From the NCBI GenBank assembly GCA_903891505.1, contig CAITEO010000087.1:1-33457 (forward strand): a DNA stretch of 33,457 nucleotides, written 5' to 3'. Shown here piece by piece: positions 7,748-15,486 of the stretch. The stretch comes from an uncultured Candidatus Woesearchaeota archaeon (lineage in GTDB: Archaea; Nanobdellota; Nanobdellia; Woesearchaeales; 21-14-0-10-32-9). Every line of letters starts with the position of its first letter. Position 1 is the stretch's first letter. Position numbers and translations under genes: made by a program. The notes beneath the pieces were generated by a model. It was given only the letters and a program-made list of their open reading frames with translations. It made no database searches and was not told where the DNA came from.

Positions 7748-8320
7748 CTATTCTTTCACCTTCAAGACTCGTTGTTCTTCAACTCGTTTCAATGCATCTT
7801 TGAAGAGCGATTCTAGCATCGACATGTATTTTTCATTGCTCAGTTCGACAACATCAAATTCTTCAAATACACTATCTATTTCTCGTCTTATTTTCACTAT
7901 TTTTTCTTCGCTTTCTTTTTCGCTCGCCATCTTTTCTGCTTCAAGTATTGTTCCGAGGTAATCGTGTTTTGTTAAATCGATTCTGAATTCACCATACTCG
8001 TATGTCCAGCATTCTGATTTGAAGTAAACACATTTAGTATAACCGAGCTGCTGCATTATTTTTGCAAACGTTGGAACTTCTTTTGTTAAAATCTCCATTT
8101 CGTATTCGTCTCTTGCTGCGTCCTTGTATGTTCCTATCTTGAGTGTTACGGTTGTTTTGTCGTTCCCTTCTTCCCATCGAAATCTTAAGTAATTAGGTGA
8201 TTTGTATAGAACTGTGTGAAGTTTCTTGTGCATCACAAGTTTCGCTTTGCTATCGAGCATTTTTTTTAGTTTTGGCACGTCCTTTTCTGCTATCAATGAT
8301 CGTTTTTCAATTTCTTTCAT
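7748..8320 (-). CDS. CYTH domain protein (class IV adenylate cyclase / triphosphatase type)
   Basis: A 190-residue protein of the CYTH superfamily, whose members bind triphosphates inside a beta tunnel and hydrolyse or cyclise them. The N-terminal signature is present as KEIEKR (ExExK variant). Tunnel residues are visible in YLRFRWEE, TVTLKIG, RDEYEMEI, FRIDLTKHDYLGTILEAE. The C-terminal 50 residues are a charged helix. Candidate roles are thiamine triphosphatase, inorganic tripolyphosphatase or class IV adenylate cyclase; archaeal relatives are mostly uncharacterised and I cannot choose. AGGGGA stands 5 nt before the ATG. Structured repeats lie on both sides of this gene (A after it, B before it). 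Confidence 0.85.
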   Translation of the reverse strand: MKEIEKRSLIAEKDVPKLKKMLDSKAKLVMHKKLHTVLYKSPNYLRFRWEEGNDKTTVTLKIGTYKDAARDEYEMEILTKEVPTFAKIMQQLGYTKCVYFKSECWTYEYGEFRIDLTKHDYLGTILEAEKMASEKESEEKIVKIRREIDSVFEEFDVVELSNEKYMSMLESLFKDALKRVEEQRVLKVKE

Positions 8321-8349
8321 TATTTCCCCTTGGTCAAAATAGATTTATT

Positions 8350-8432
8350 CTAAAATCACCTATGCTCCACCCCGCAGGGGCCATCCCCCGGAGCATCGCG
8401 TCACTTTTCGTCGACGGCGACGGTGATTTTAG
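8350..8432 (-). repeat. Structured intergenic element B (core family)
   Basis: A perfect 11-bp closing stem, CTAAAATCACC (8350-8360) with GGTGATTTTAG (8422-8432). Arm 1 is ATGCTCC/GGAGCAT (8362-8368 and 8390-8396) around the 21-nt core at 8369-8389. Arm 2 pairs CGCGTC (8397-8402) with GACG (8413-8416) and CG (8418-8419), leaving G8417 bulged; element F has the same bulge. It begins 13 nt after the sufC stop codon. Confidence 0.82.
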
Positions 8433-8445
8433 TACTTCCTTCACT

Positions 8446-9291
8446 TCACATTCCCTCATAGCCTTTTGTTTCGATTTCTTTTATTATTTCTGCGCCGCCG
8501 CTCTTGACTATTTTTCCTTCTTTCATAACGCAGATTCTATCAGGAACAATATAATCTAGCATTCTTTGATAGTGTGTAATTATGACAACGGTCAAATCTT
8601 TCCTCTCTTTCTTCAAAGTGTTTATCGCGTCGCATACTTGTTTTAACGCGTCAACATCAAGCCCTGAATCTGTTTCATCAAGTATCGCAAGTTTTGGTTC
8701 AAGCATTGCCATCTGGAGTATCTCTATTTTTTTCTTCTCGCCGCCAGATAGTCCTTCGTGAATGCTTCTCGACATCATTTCACGTGGAATCTTAAGCAGC
8801 TCTAGATTCTTATTCAAAAGAACTACGTATTCTGATATTCGTATCTGTTTGTTTTTTGGTCGCCGAGAATTCATCGCTGTTCTTATGAAATTAGAGATTG
8901 TTATACCTGGTATCTCAACTGGTTGCTGGAACGAGAGAAATATACCTGCACGTGCTCTATCTTCTACTTTCATCTTCATCACATCTTCTCCTTCGAAGAT
9001 TATTTTTCCAGAAACATTAATTAATGGATAACCTGTTATTGCTTTTGCAAGTGTGCTCTTCCCAGAGCCATTAGGCCCCATTATTACAAGCACTTCTCCT
9101 CGCATTACATCAAGGCTAAGCGAATTCAGTATTTTCTTTCCATCAACAGACGCATTTAATCCTTTTATCTCTAGTAAATTTGGTTTATTTTCTGCTCCTT
9201 TTGTGATGATTGTAGTTTTTGCAGTATTCATGGTTTTATTGTTCCCTTTATTTTCTTTTGTGCTCTCTTTTGTTATGATTCCTTTTGCCAT
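8446..9291 (-). CDS. sufC: Fe-S assembly ATPase SufC
   Basis: The ABC-type ATPase of the SUF iron-sulfur scaffold SufBCD, cytosolic and not a transporter. Walker A GPNGSGKST is at residues 72-80, the signature LSGGEKKK begins at 180, Walker B LAILDETDSGLD at 200, and ITHY is the H-loop. The ETDSGLD wording is the SufC-specific form of Walker B. The core aligns with about 245-residue SufC proteins; the first 37 residues are an extra Lys/Thr/Asn-rich extension, and a second Met at residue 21 could be an alternative start. The gene begins 4 nt after sufU and ends the suf operon. Confidence 0.95.
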   Translation of the reverse strand: MAKGIITKESTKENKGNNKTMNTAKTTIITKGAENKPNLLEIKGLNASVDGKKILNSLSLDVMRGEVLVIMGPNGSGKSTLAKAITGYPLINVSGKIIFEGEDVMKMKVEDRARAGIFLSFQQPVEIPGITISNFIRTAMNSRRPKNKQIRISEYVVLLNKNLELLKIPREMMSRSIHEGLSGGEKKKIEILQMAMLEPKLAILDETDSGLDVDALKQVCDAINTLKKERKDLTVVIITHYQRMLDYIVPDRICVMKEGKIVKSGGAEIIKEIETKGYEGM

Positions 9292-9295
9292 GAAT

Positions 9296-9850
9296 TCACT
9301 TCTTCAATGCTTTTTCGATTGGTTTGCTAATTATGTTTGTATTCGCTGTCTTTGATTTTCCAGTTTTACCTGCTTCATACTCAACTATTCCTTTCTTGAC
9401 TGTTGAGAGTGGGAGCATCGCGCATTTGACTCTTGTCGGTGTGAGACTTAGTCCAATCATGTCGAGTAAATCTTCTCTTGTTATGGCTGCGACTTCTGCA
9501 AGCGTTTTTCCTTTTATTCTATCTAGGAGCAAGGATGTTGATGCCATGCTTATTACGCAGCCTTTGCCATCGAAAAGCGCATCAGTTACTCGTCCAGACT
9601 TATCAAGACGTAAACTTATTTCTACTTGATCTCCGCACAAAGGATTGTGTTCCTCCGTTTTTATATCTGGCTTTAACATTAATCCTTTATTGGTTGGATT
9701 TCTGTAAAGTTCTAGCAACTCTTGTCTATACAAATCATCTGCAACCTTATCAACAGCACCATTAGCAACCTTACTCGCAACTTTATCAACGAGAGCATCT
9801 GCTGATTTGTCTGTCAGTTTTGAATTTTGTTTTTTGTCGTTGCCAGCCAA
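9296..9850 (-). CDS. sufU: SufU/IscU-like Fe-S scaffold or sulfur transfer protein
   Basis: An IscU-fold protein that accepts sulfur from the cysteine desulfurase. Key residues are Cys72 and Asp74 (NPLCGDQ), Cys98 (GKGCVISMAS) and Cys143 (RVKCAML), the three-Cys-one-Asp set of SufU. The order sufS-sufU-sufC supports SufU over IscU. The first 38 or so residues form a Lys/Asp/Ala/Val amphipathic helix absent from most homologues. The frame is open to GTG 9862, but GGTGA followed by a 5-nt spacer and TTG at 9850 matches starts used elsewhere here, so I prefer 9850. The signal and start lie across the end of sufS, so the genes are coupled. Confidence 0.9.
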   Translation of the reverse strand: MAGNDKKQNSKLTDKSADALVDKVASKVANGAVDKVADDLYRQELLELYRNPTNKGLMLKPDIKTEEHNPLCGDQVEISLRLDKSGRVTDALFDGKGCVISMASTSLLLDRIKGKTLAEVAAITREDLLDMIGLSLTPTRVKCAMLPLSTVKKGIVEYEAGKTGKSKTANTNIISKPIEKALKK

Positions 9851-9851
9851 T

Positions 9852-11060
9852 TTAGTCACCACTCAGTATTTTTTTTGCAACGTTAAGTGAGTCTATTAGT
9901 TTGTCTACATCTTTCCTGTCGTTGTAGAACGATAAACTAATTCGAAGTGTTGCTGGAATTCCAAGTCTTTGATGAAATGGATGTGCGCAATGTGATCCAG
10001 CACGGATGCACACATTGCTTCTCGCACATATTGTAGCCACATCATGCGGATGCACATCATCGATAAGGAATGCAATGACTGGTCCATGTTTCTGTTTTTT
10101 GTGCCCGATTATTTTAAGGCCGTTAATTTCTCTGAGTTTTTCGAGTGCATAATCCCTTAATTCATTCTCAGATGCAAATAGCTCTGAATAGTTATTATCT
10201 TTAAGATATTTTATCGCAACGCCAGTGCCAATTATTCCTTCGGCGTTTACTGTTCCAGGTTCAAGTCTATCAGGAAGATCAGCCCAGCTACTCTCACTAT
10301 TTGTTACTTTTCGTATCATTCCGCCGCCGAATCTTGTAGGTTCTAGTTGCTCAAGTAATTCTTGTTTTCCATATAATATTCCAACTCCTCCCGGACCATA
10401 TAATTTATGCGCTGAAAAACATGCAAAATCACAATCTAGTTTTTTCACGTCTATTTTTTCATGCGCAACAAGTTGAGTTATATCAAGAACTATTATTGCT
10501 GCTTTGTTCTTCTGCCTTATCACTTTTATAATTTTTTCAACATCAGGCACAATCCCAGTTACATTTGACATTCCAGTAAGTGCAACTATTTTTGTTCTTG
10601 CATCGACGTATTTTTCGGGGTTAATAGTTTCATTTGTTTCGTTGTATTTCGCGACACGAAATTCTGCGCCTAATTCCGTAGCAATTTGCTGCCAAGGAAC
10701 AAAGTTGCTGTGATGCTCAAGTTCGGTTGTCACTATGTTGTTTCCAGGTCCTGTGAATTTCTTAAGGGAATCTGCGAGCATATTGAATGAATCTGTTGCA
10801 TTTCTAGTAAAAATTATCTCTTCGCTTCGAGCGTTGATGAATGCAGCAACATCTGCTCTTGCCTGATCGACAAGTTTTGCAGTGTTCTCAGACGCCACAT
10901 ATATTCCGCTGTGTGCGTTAGAGTTGTCTGTTTCGTAATAATAACTAATCGCATCAATTACTTGTTTCGGCTTTTGTGTTGTAGCTGCGTTGTCTATGTA
11001 CACTTTTCCCGCGAGTGCAGGAAAATCTTTCTTCAATTTTGCACCTGTTTTAATCAACAT
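9852..11060 (-). CDS. sufS: Cysteine desulfurase SufS
   Basis: A 402-residue PLP enzyme of the group II (SufS/CsdA) desulfurases; it takes sulfur from cysteine and passes it as persulfide to SufU. Lys219 in SAHKLYGPGG holds PLP. Cys358 in IRAGSHCAHP is the persulfide cysteine in the short rigid loop of group II enzymes. ASN/HSN contacts (TTELEHHSNFVPWQ) and the cofactor Asp (VLDITQLVAH, with Thr replacing the common Gly-Ala) are present. Length is typical. GAGAGGAA precedes the ATG by about 7 nt. A 271-nt gap containing element C separates it from sufD. Confidence 0.96.
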   Translation of the reverse strand: MLIKTGAKLKKDFPALAGKVYIDNAATTQKPKQVIDAISYYYETDNSNAHSGIYVASENTAKLVDQARADVAAFINARSEEIIFTRNATDSFNMLADSLKKFTGPGNNIVTTELEHHSNFVPWQQIATELGAEFRVAKYNETNETINPEKYVDARTKIVALTGMSNVTGIVPDVEKIIKVIRQKNKAAIIVLDITQLVAHEKIDVKKLDCDFACFSAHKLYGPGGVGILYGKQELLEQLEPTRFGGGMIRKVTNSESSWADLPDRLEPGTVNAEGIIGTGVAIKYLKDNNYSELFASENELRDYALEKLREINGLKIIGHKKQKHGPVIAFLIDDVHPHDVATICARSNVCIRAGSHCAHPFHQRLGIPATLRISLSFYNDRKDVDKLIDSLNVAKKILSGD

Positions 11061-11111
11061 TTAGTTCCTCTCCCTTTGTTGTTCTTTTGAATTTGCACTA
11101 TTAATATCGTT

Positions 11112-11305
11112 GTAAGTTTGCTGTACGCGAGAAAACACCACTGTGTTTCCTGCGCCCAGAAAATCAATAAAGATTTTCTTGGCGCCGCTGTCTTTGACAG
11201 CGTGTCTCGACGGGGGTTGCCCCCTTCGGGGTGCACAAAAAATCCACTGGCTTTTTTGGCACAGGAAACGCTTAACGTTTCCTTGTGGCGAGAAAGCAAA
11301 CTTAC
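11112..11305 (+). repeat. Structured intergenic element C (core family, extended form)
   Basis: A perfect 11-bp closing stem, GTAAGTTTGCT (11112-11122) with AGCAAACTTAC (11295-11305). Inside are several hairpins: AAACAC/GTGTTT; CCAGAAAATC with GATTTTCTTGG; CGCTGTC/GACAGCG with a TTT loop; the 21-nt core at 11212-11232; an A6/T6 arm; and GGAAACG/CGTTTCC. The core and the last arms follow the same order as in element D. It begins 26 nt after the sufD stop codon and lies inside the suf operon, between sufD and sufS. Confidence 0.82.
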
Positions 11306-11331
11306 TTTCGTGTTTCTCATTTCTCTCTTTT

Positions 11332-12168
11332 CTATTCCTCCATCATCTTGCTAACTTTCTGTGATAGCATCGGCAAGAGCATCTCGAGTTTATCAACACT
11401 TAGCGTTTCAAGCGATTTATGAATAAACGCATTTATCATCATCTCTTTCGCGTCAATCTCGCTTATTCCTCTTGATTGCAAGTAAAATAATTTTTCATCA
11501 GCTATCTGCGTTATTGACGAGCTATGATTGCATTTTACGTTGTTATTTAGTATCTCGAGATTTGGAAGCGAAATCGCTTTCGAATCTTTCAATATTAACA
11601 TATCAGATTTCTGCATTCCTTCTGCGTTCTCTGCAAATCGCTCGATTCTCACAAGTCCTGTTAACATCATGTCTGCACTCGAGAGCAAGCCTCTATTGTG
11701 AAGCTCTGATTTTGAATTTTTTCCCTTGTGGATTATTGACACTTTGTGCTCCTGCTTTTGTCCGTTAGCGAGGAACAAATTCATGACTTTAATCGTGCTA
11801 TTCTCCCCAATTTCTATCGTTGTGTTTGTTGATTTGTTTTTTGACCCAACAACTATTTTATGAATTACGACTTCCGCATTCTTTTTTATTATAATTCTTT
11901 TAACAACATTCATCTCATTGTTTGAATCCATTATTTCTAAATAGTTTAGTTTTGAGTTATCATCACATATTATGTCAAGTTCTTTTAGTTTATCGTTCGT
12001 ATTTACAACCGATCTTGTCATTCCTTTCTCGACGTTGATTGTAAGCAATTCTGGTTGCCCTATATTCACATTAAATTTATTTATATCAAATTTATTCTTC
12101 GCCACGCTTTCATTTCTTTCTGAATCTTTTTCGCTGATTTTCTCACGTGGCATCTTCTTGCTCTTCAT
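11332..12168 (-). CDS. sufD: SUF scaffold subunit SufD
   Basis: A 278-residue SufB/SufD-type beta-helix protein, partner of SufB and SufC in the Fe-S scaffold. The C-terminal signature ADEKLFYLQSRGISEIDAKEMMINAFI is the conserved SufB/D end helix; SITQIADEKLFY keeps the His/Asp-region pattern in part. It is shorter than bacterial SufD (about 420), lacking most of the N-terminal domain, as is common in archaeal SufD. The first 25 residues are charged and probably disordered. Its ATG overlaps the sufB stop (ATGA at 12165-12168), so translation is coupled. Confidence 0.9.
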   Translation of the reverse strand: MKSKKMPREKISEKDSERNESVAKNKFDINKFNVNIGQPELLTINVEKGMTRSVVNTNDKLKELDIICDDNSKLNYLEIMDSNNEMNVVKRIIIKKNAEVVIHKIVVGSKNKSTNTTIEIGENSTIKVMNLFLANGQKQEHKVSIIHKGKNSKSELHNRGLLSSADMMLTGLVRIERFAENAEGMQKSDMLILKDSKAISLPNLEILNNNVKCNHSSSITQIADEKLFYLQSRGISEIDAKEMMINAFIHKSLETLSVDKLEMLLPMLSQKVSKMMEE

Positions 12169-14678
12169 CCAAGTCCACCTTCAATTTCAAGTTCGATTAA
12201 TTTGTTCATCTCGACAGCGTATTCGAGTGGAAGTTCTTTTATGATTGGTTCTATGAATCCAGATACAATAAGTTGCACTGCTTGCTCTTTGCTAAGTCCA
12301 CGTGTTTGTAAGTAGAATATTTGTTCTTCGCTTATCTTTCCTACTTTTGCTTCGTGCACGAGATTTGAGTCTTTTTCATCTGACACTATGACTGGATATG
12401 CATTGCTCTGACTTATGTTATCAAACATTAGAGAGTCGCAATTAACTGCACAATTTACTCCGAGCGCGCCTTTTTTTACAATTACAAGTCCTCGGTACGC
12501 AACGATTCCACCATCTTTACTTAGACTCTTTGAGGTTACTGTGCTCGATGTGTTCGATGCTAAATGGTAAACTTTCGCGCCAATGTCTTGATTTTGACCC
12601 TGGCCTGCGTATGCTATTGATAGATGAGTTGCCCTAGCGCCTTTGCCTGCAAGAACTGATGCAGGGTAGAGCATTGTAACTCCCGAGCCTAAATTTCCAG
12701 AAACCCATTCCATGATCGCATTTTCTTCGACAACTGCTCGCTTCGTGTTCAAATTGTATGTATTTTTAGACCAATTCTCGACGCTACTATATCTCATGCG
12801 AGCGTTTTTCATGACAAATATTTCAACGCAGCCCGCATGAAGTGAACTGCTGTTGTAAATTGGCGCCGAGCAATTATGGACGGCGACTCCTGAAACAGTG
12901 TATGTGTGATAAGACTCGACTCCAAAATTATACACTTTCGTATTGTAAACATTTCTTTTAGATATTTTTTTTATAGGTACATATGCAAATTTTTTATCCA
13001 CATAAAACATAGCTGCCCTTTTTTTGTTGTTCATCTTCTCCTGAACTTTAATATCAACTATCTTTCCAAATTGTATCATATGCTCCCCAGTAATTCCGAG
13101 TGTGTACATGTCCTGTCTGTTTTCGAGTATCCTTATTCTTTTGTTTATGAAAGCAAATATGCCAAGTCTTAGCAAGATATCTCTTCCTTGCCTGGTAAGT
13201 TTTTCTGATGTTGTGTTTATTCTGAATGATTCTTTAAATCCTGATTTGTGCGCCCTGCAATAATAGTTGCCGTCTCCTCTAAACCAACCTTTTATTATTT
13301 CTAACTGATTTTCATGAGATTCATACATCATCCATGGAAGAACTTGTTTTCTGTTGTTCTTATCTCCAAATTGCTTGAAAAGTCTGGCTAAATCAACAGA
13401 GCACACAACAACAGAGGTTCCATTATTTTTTTTGTGCACCATTTCAAGGATTTTTTTGACATCAAACACGCGTTTAAGGCATAGTTTGACATCCTCAATG
13501 TATTCTTTTTCTTTTGAATTGAATGAAAAATTCAAATAAGAATTAGAACTAACGCTGCCTTCTGCTAAATAATATCCTACTAATCTAAAGAACTCTGGAA
13601 CCAATTCTACATTTATTTTTTTTGTATAACTTTTCCCGCTCGATGTTTTTCTTTCAATTTCGAAAATATGATTTGTATTTTTCTTCACAGTATTGTTTAT
13701 GGGCAGAACTAAATAATCTCCTTTTTTGAAATATACTGGTGCATTCCATCTAGGATTAAATGTTTTATTTCGCTCGTTCTTCCATTTCCTATCAACGTAT
13801 AGAAATGGATGCTCAGGTGTTGAACTTATTGTTTGGGTTGAATCTCCATAGAATTCTATGTCATAAATCTCTCCAGTATATTCGTAGAATTGCAAATCTT
13901 TAGATCCCATAAACTCACCTTCAGATGTGAGTATCTTTTCACCTGATTGTATCTCCTCTATTTTTTTATAGTCAGTATTTGTAGTCACAAGATTTCCTGC
14001 GGTAAAGCACCCTTCGATGTAGTGGCACTCTGCTCCTTCGTCGATTATTATGAGTGTGTGTTCGAATTGCCCCATTCCTTCTGTATTCATCCTAAAGTAT
14101 GCTTGCAAAGGCATCGATACTTTGACTCCTTTAGGGACGTAGATGAATGTTCCACCAGACCATACTGCGCCATGCAATGCTGAGAACTTGTGAAGCGCCG
14201 GTGCAACTCCTGTTGTCATGAAATACTTCTTGACAAGATCAGGATATTTTTTGACTGCAACATCCATATCTTCAAAGATGACTCCTTTTTTTTGCAAATC
14301 TTCTTTTAGATTGTGATAAATTATCTGACTATCATACTGCGCGCCAACGCCAGCGAGTGCTCGTCGTTCAGCTTCTGGAATTCCGAGTTTTTCGAATGTT
14401 TGTTTTATGTTCTCAGGTACTTGCTCCCAAGTGTTCGCATTCGGTTTCGCGTCAGGCACAGAAAAGTAATGTATCTTGCTCAAATCAAGCTTTGATATAT
14501 CAGGCCCCCATGATGGATTTTTCTTATCTAGAAATATTCTGAATGCTGCAAGTCTTTTATCAAGCATCCATTTAGGTTCACGCTTGTACTCCGATATTTT
14601 ACGTACAGTTTCAACGTCGAGTCCTACGTCTGCTTCGAACTTGTTTTTTACATCGTCCGCAACGTTTAAGTCTTTCAT
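12165..14678 (-). CDS. sufB: SUF scaffold subunit SufB containing an intein
   Basis: An 837-codon gene: 458 residues of SufB split by a 379-residue intein after Gly223. The extein parts are standard SufB, including VAPALHKFSALHGAVWSGGTFIYVPKGV, ECHYIEG/CSAPIYNSSSLHAGCVEIF, and the end helix EEQIFYLQTRGLSKEQAVQLIVSGF. SufB is the subunit on which the cluster forms in SufBC2D. The splice site is just before the Cys of CSAPIY, in the most conserved part of the scaffold. The gene opens the suf operon. No Shine-Dalgarno sequence precedes the ATG; a TAAATTT box about 25 nt upstream would suit a leaderless start, and it lies within the closing stem of element D. Confidence 0.95.
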   Translation of the reverse strand: MKDLNVADDVKNKFEADVGLDVETVRKISEYKREPKWMLDKRLAAFRIFLDKKNPSWGPDISKLDLSKIHYFSVPDAKPNANTWEQVPENIKQTFEKLGIPEAERRALAGVGAQYDSQIIYHNLKEDLQKKGVIFEDMDVAVKKYPDLVKKYFMTTGVAPALHKFSALHGAVWSGGTFIYVPKGVKVSMPLQAYFRMNTEGMGQFEHTLIIIDEGAECHYIEGCFTAGNLVTTNTDYKKIEEIQSGEKILTSEGEFMGSKDLQFYEYTGEIYDIEFYGDSTQTISSTPEHPFLYVDRKWKNERNKTFNPRWNAPVYFKKGDYLVLPINNTVKKNTNHIFEIERKTSSGKSYTKKINVELVPEFFRLVGYYLAEGSVSSNSYLNFSFNSKEKEYIEDVKLCLKRVFDVKKILEMVHKKNNGTSVVVCSVDLARLFKQFGDKNNRKQVLPWMMYESHENQLEIIKGWFRGDGNYYCRAHKSGFKESFRINTTSEKLTRQGRDILLRLGIFAFINKRIRILENRQDMYTLGITGEHMIQFGKIVDIKVQEKMNNKKRAAMFYVDKKFAYVPIKKISKRNVYNTKVYNFGVESYHTYTVSGVAVHNCSAPIYNSSSLHAGCVEIFVMKNARMRYSSVENWSKNTYNLNTKRAVVEENAIMEWVSGNLGSGVTMLYPASVLAGKGARATHLSIAYAGQGQNQDIGAKVYHLASNTSSTVTSKSLSKDGGIVAYRGLVIVKKGALGVNCAVNCDSLMFDNISQSNAYPVIVSDEKDSNLVHEAKVGKISEEQIFYLQTRGLSKEQAVQLIVSGFIEPIIKELPLEYAVEMNKLIELEIEGGLG
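12873..14009 (-). mobile_element. SufB intein with LAGLIDADG endonuclease
   Basis: A complete 379-residue intein. Block A begins with Cys1 (CFTAGNLVTT), block B has the TPEH motif (64-67), the two LAGLIDADG motifs are LVGYYLAEGS (143-152) and IIKGWFRGDGN (238-248), block F is YNFGVESYHTYTV and block G ends VAVHN before Cys+1 of SufB. All catalytic splicing residues (Cys1, block B Thr/His, penultimate His, terminal Asn, Cys+1) are intact, and so are the endonuclease acidic residues. It should splice itself out and remain able to home into intein-free sufB alleles. SufB is a known intein host gene in bacteria and archaea. Confidence 0.95.
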
Positions 14679-14698
14679 TTTGTGTTTCAGTTAGTTTG

Positions 14699-14837
14699 CA
14701 AATTTACCGTACGCCGCCGTCAGTTTAAGGCGCGTCTCGACAGGGGTTGGTCCCCTAGGGATGCACAAGAAAATACTGCGTATTTTCTTGGCACACGAAA
14801 CGTTTAAGCGTTTCCTTGTGTCGAGAAGGTAAATTTG
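14699..14837 (+). repeat. Structured intergenic element D (core family, extended form)
   Basis: A perfect 10-bp closing stem, CAAATTTACC (14699-14708) with GGTAAATTTG (14828-14837). Arm CGCC/GGCG (14712-14715 and 14729-14732) comes first. A second stem, TCTCGACA with TGTCGAGA (14735-14742 and 14819-14826), holds the 21-nt core (14742-14762) and two extra hairpins: AAGAAAATA/TATTTTCTT and GAAACG with CGTTTC. Read on the plus strand, the first half aligns with the reverse complement of element F, including CCGTACGCCG. It begins 45 nt after the stop of the regulator gene and ends 21 nt before the sufB start. Confidence 0.82.
14700..14706 (-). promoter_or_regulatory. Possible TATA box of the suf operon
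   Basis: On the minus strand TAAATTT is centred about 25 nt before the sufB ATG, fitting a leaderless start. It is formed by the closing stem of element D, so a cruciform or hairpin there would hide it. The match to a TATA consensus is only moderate. Confidence 0.35.
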
Positions 14838-14882
14838 TTAGTTCATACTCTTTTTTCTTGTCTTTCGTTTGCTTTATCTCGC

Positions 14883-15428
14883 CTATTTTCTATCCTTTAT
14901 TATCTCGACGACTGCAACAGTTTTGTTGTTCTCATCCTTGATTGGCTTCGCAATTATCTTCTTGTTTTTGCCATGACAGGATTTTTCCTTGAATAGTTGT
15001 TTCCCTGTGAGGAATGCGTGTTCAACTGGACAATTATCGCACTTCTTGCTGCTGTTCCATTTTATTTTTCCTTCCGCGCTATTCCAGCATCTTAACATAT
15101 CATTTCTTGCGAACTTATTTTTCCATATGATTTCGTGGTTCTTATTCTGGATGTTTATGTGCTCATCTACATCGTCAAGTATACTTGTAAATTGCTTAAT
15201 TAGAGGATCGTTTTTCTTAAGCGCGCTCACGATATTAGGTGATGCTGCACTCCATATCTTTGCGCGCCGCTTTATATCGTGACAAACAACTCCGCGGCTC
15301 TCCATTGTTTCAAGGTATTTTACAGCTGTATGTCTCTCAATGCCGAGTCTTGCAGCAACATCTATCGTCTGCAAAGATTCCTTCTTTAATAGAGAAATAA
15401 TGCTCTCCTCTGTTGTTATACGCCCCAT
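14883..15428 (-). CDS. Winged-helix regulator with Cys-rich PAS-like domain (candidate suf regulator)
   Basis: A 181-residue protein. Residues 5-60 form a winged helix-turn-helix (EESIISLLKKESLQTIDVAARLGIERHTAVKYLETMESRGVV). Residues 75-181 resemble a PAS-type sensor: DEHINIQNKNHEIIWKN is the usual opening and AKPIKDENNKTVAVVEII the usual last strands. Between them are Cys114, Cys130, Cys133 (KKCDNCPVEHAF) and Cys151. Four cysteines in this layout could hold an Fe-S cluster or zinc. Direct placement before sufB makes it the best candidate for sensing Fe-S status, but that is inference; it is not homologous in outline to SufR or IscR. A TATA box and a palindrome precede it. Confidence 0.8.
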   Translation of the reverse strand: MGRITTEESIISLLKKESLQTIDVAARLGIERHTAVKYLETMESRGVVCHDIKRRAKIWSAASPNIVSALKKNDPLIKQFTSILDDVDEHINIQNKNHEIIWKNKFARNDMLRCWNSAEGKIKWNSSKKCDNCPVEHAFLTGKQLFKEKSCHGKNKKIIAKPIKDENNKTVAVVEIIKDRK

Positions 15429-15448
15429 GGAGTATAAATTACGCTATT

Positions 15449-15458
15449 TATTTTTAAA
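15449..15458 (-). promoter_or_regulatory. TATA box of the winged-helix regulator gene
   Basis: On the minus strand TTTAAAAATA lies about 26 nt before the ATG at 15428. There is no Shine-Dalgarno sequence, so the mRNA is probably leaderless. Confidence 0.5.
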
Positions 15459-15465
15459 TCTTGTG

Positions 15466-15482
15466 CTAATGGTTACCATTAG
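15466..15482. promoter_or_regulatory. Palindromic operator upstream of the regulator gene
   Basis: CTAATGGT and ACCATTAG form perfect 8-bp arms around a single central base. The site ends 7 nt upstream of the regulator's TATA box, in the position of the B-recognition element or just before it. A dimeric winged-helix protein would suit such a site, so autoregulation is the simplest reading. I did not find another copy in the window. Confidence 0.55.
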
Positions 15483-15486
15483 AACT

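Noticed and set aside
11054..11320. Open frame of 88 codons between sufD and sufS
   Set aside because: It runs through the inverted repeats of element C; its sequence is a translation of the hairpins and has no homology I recognise.
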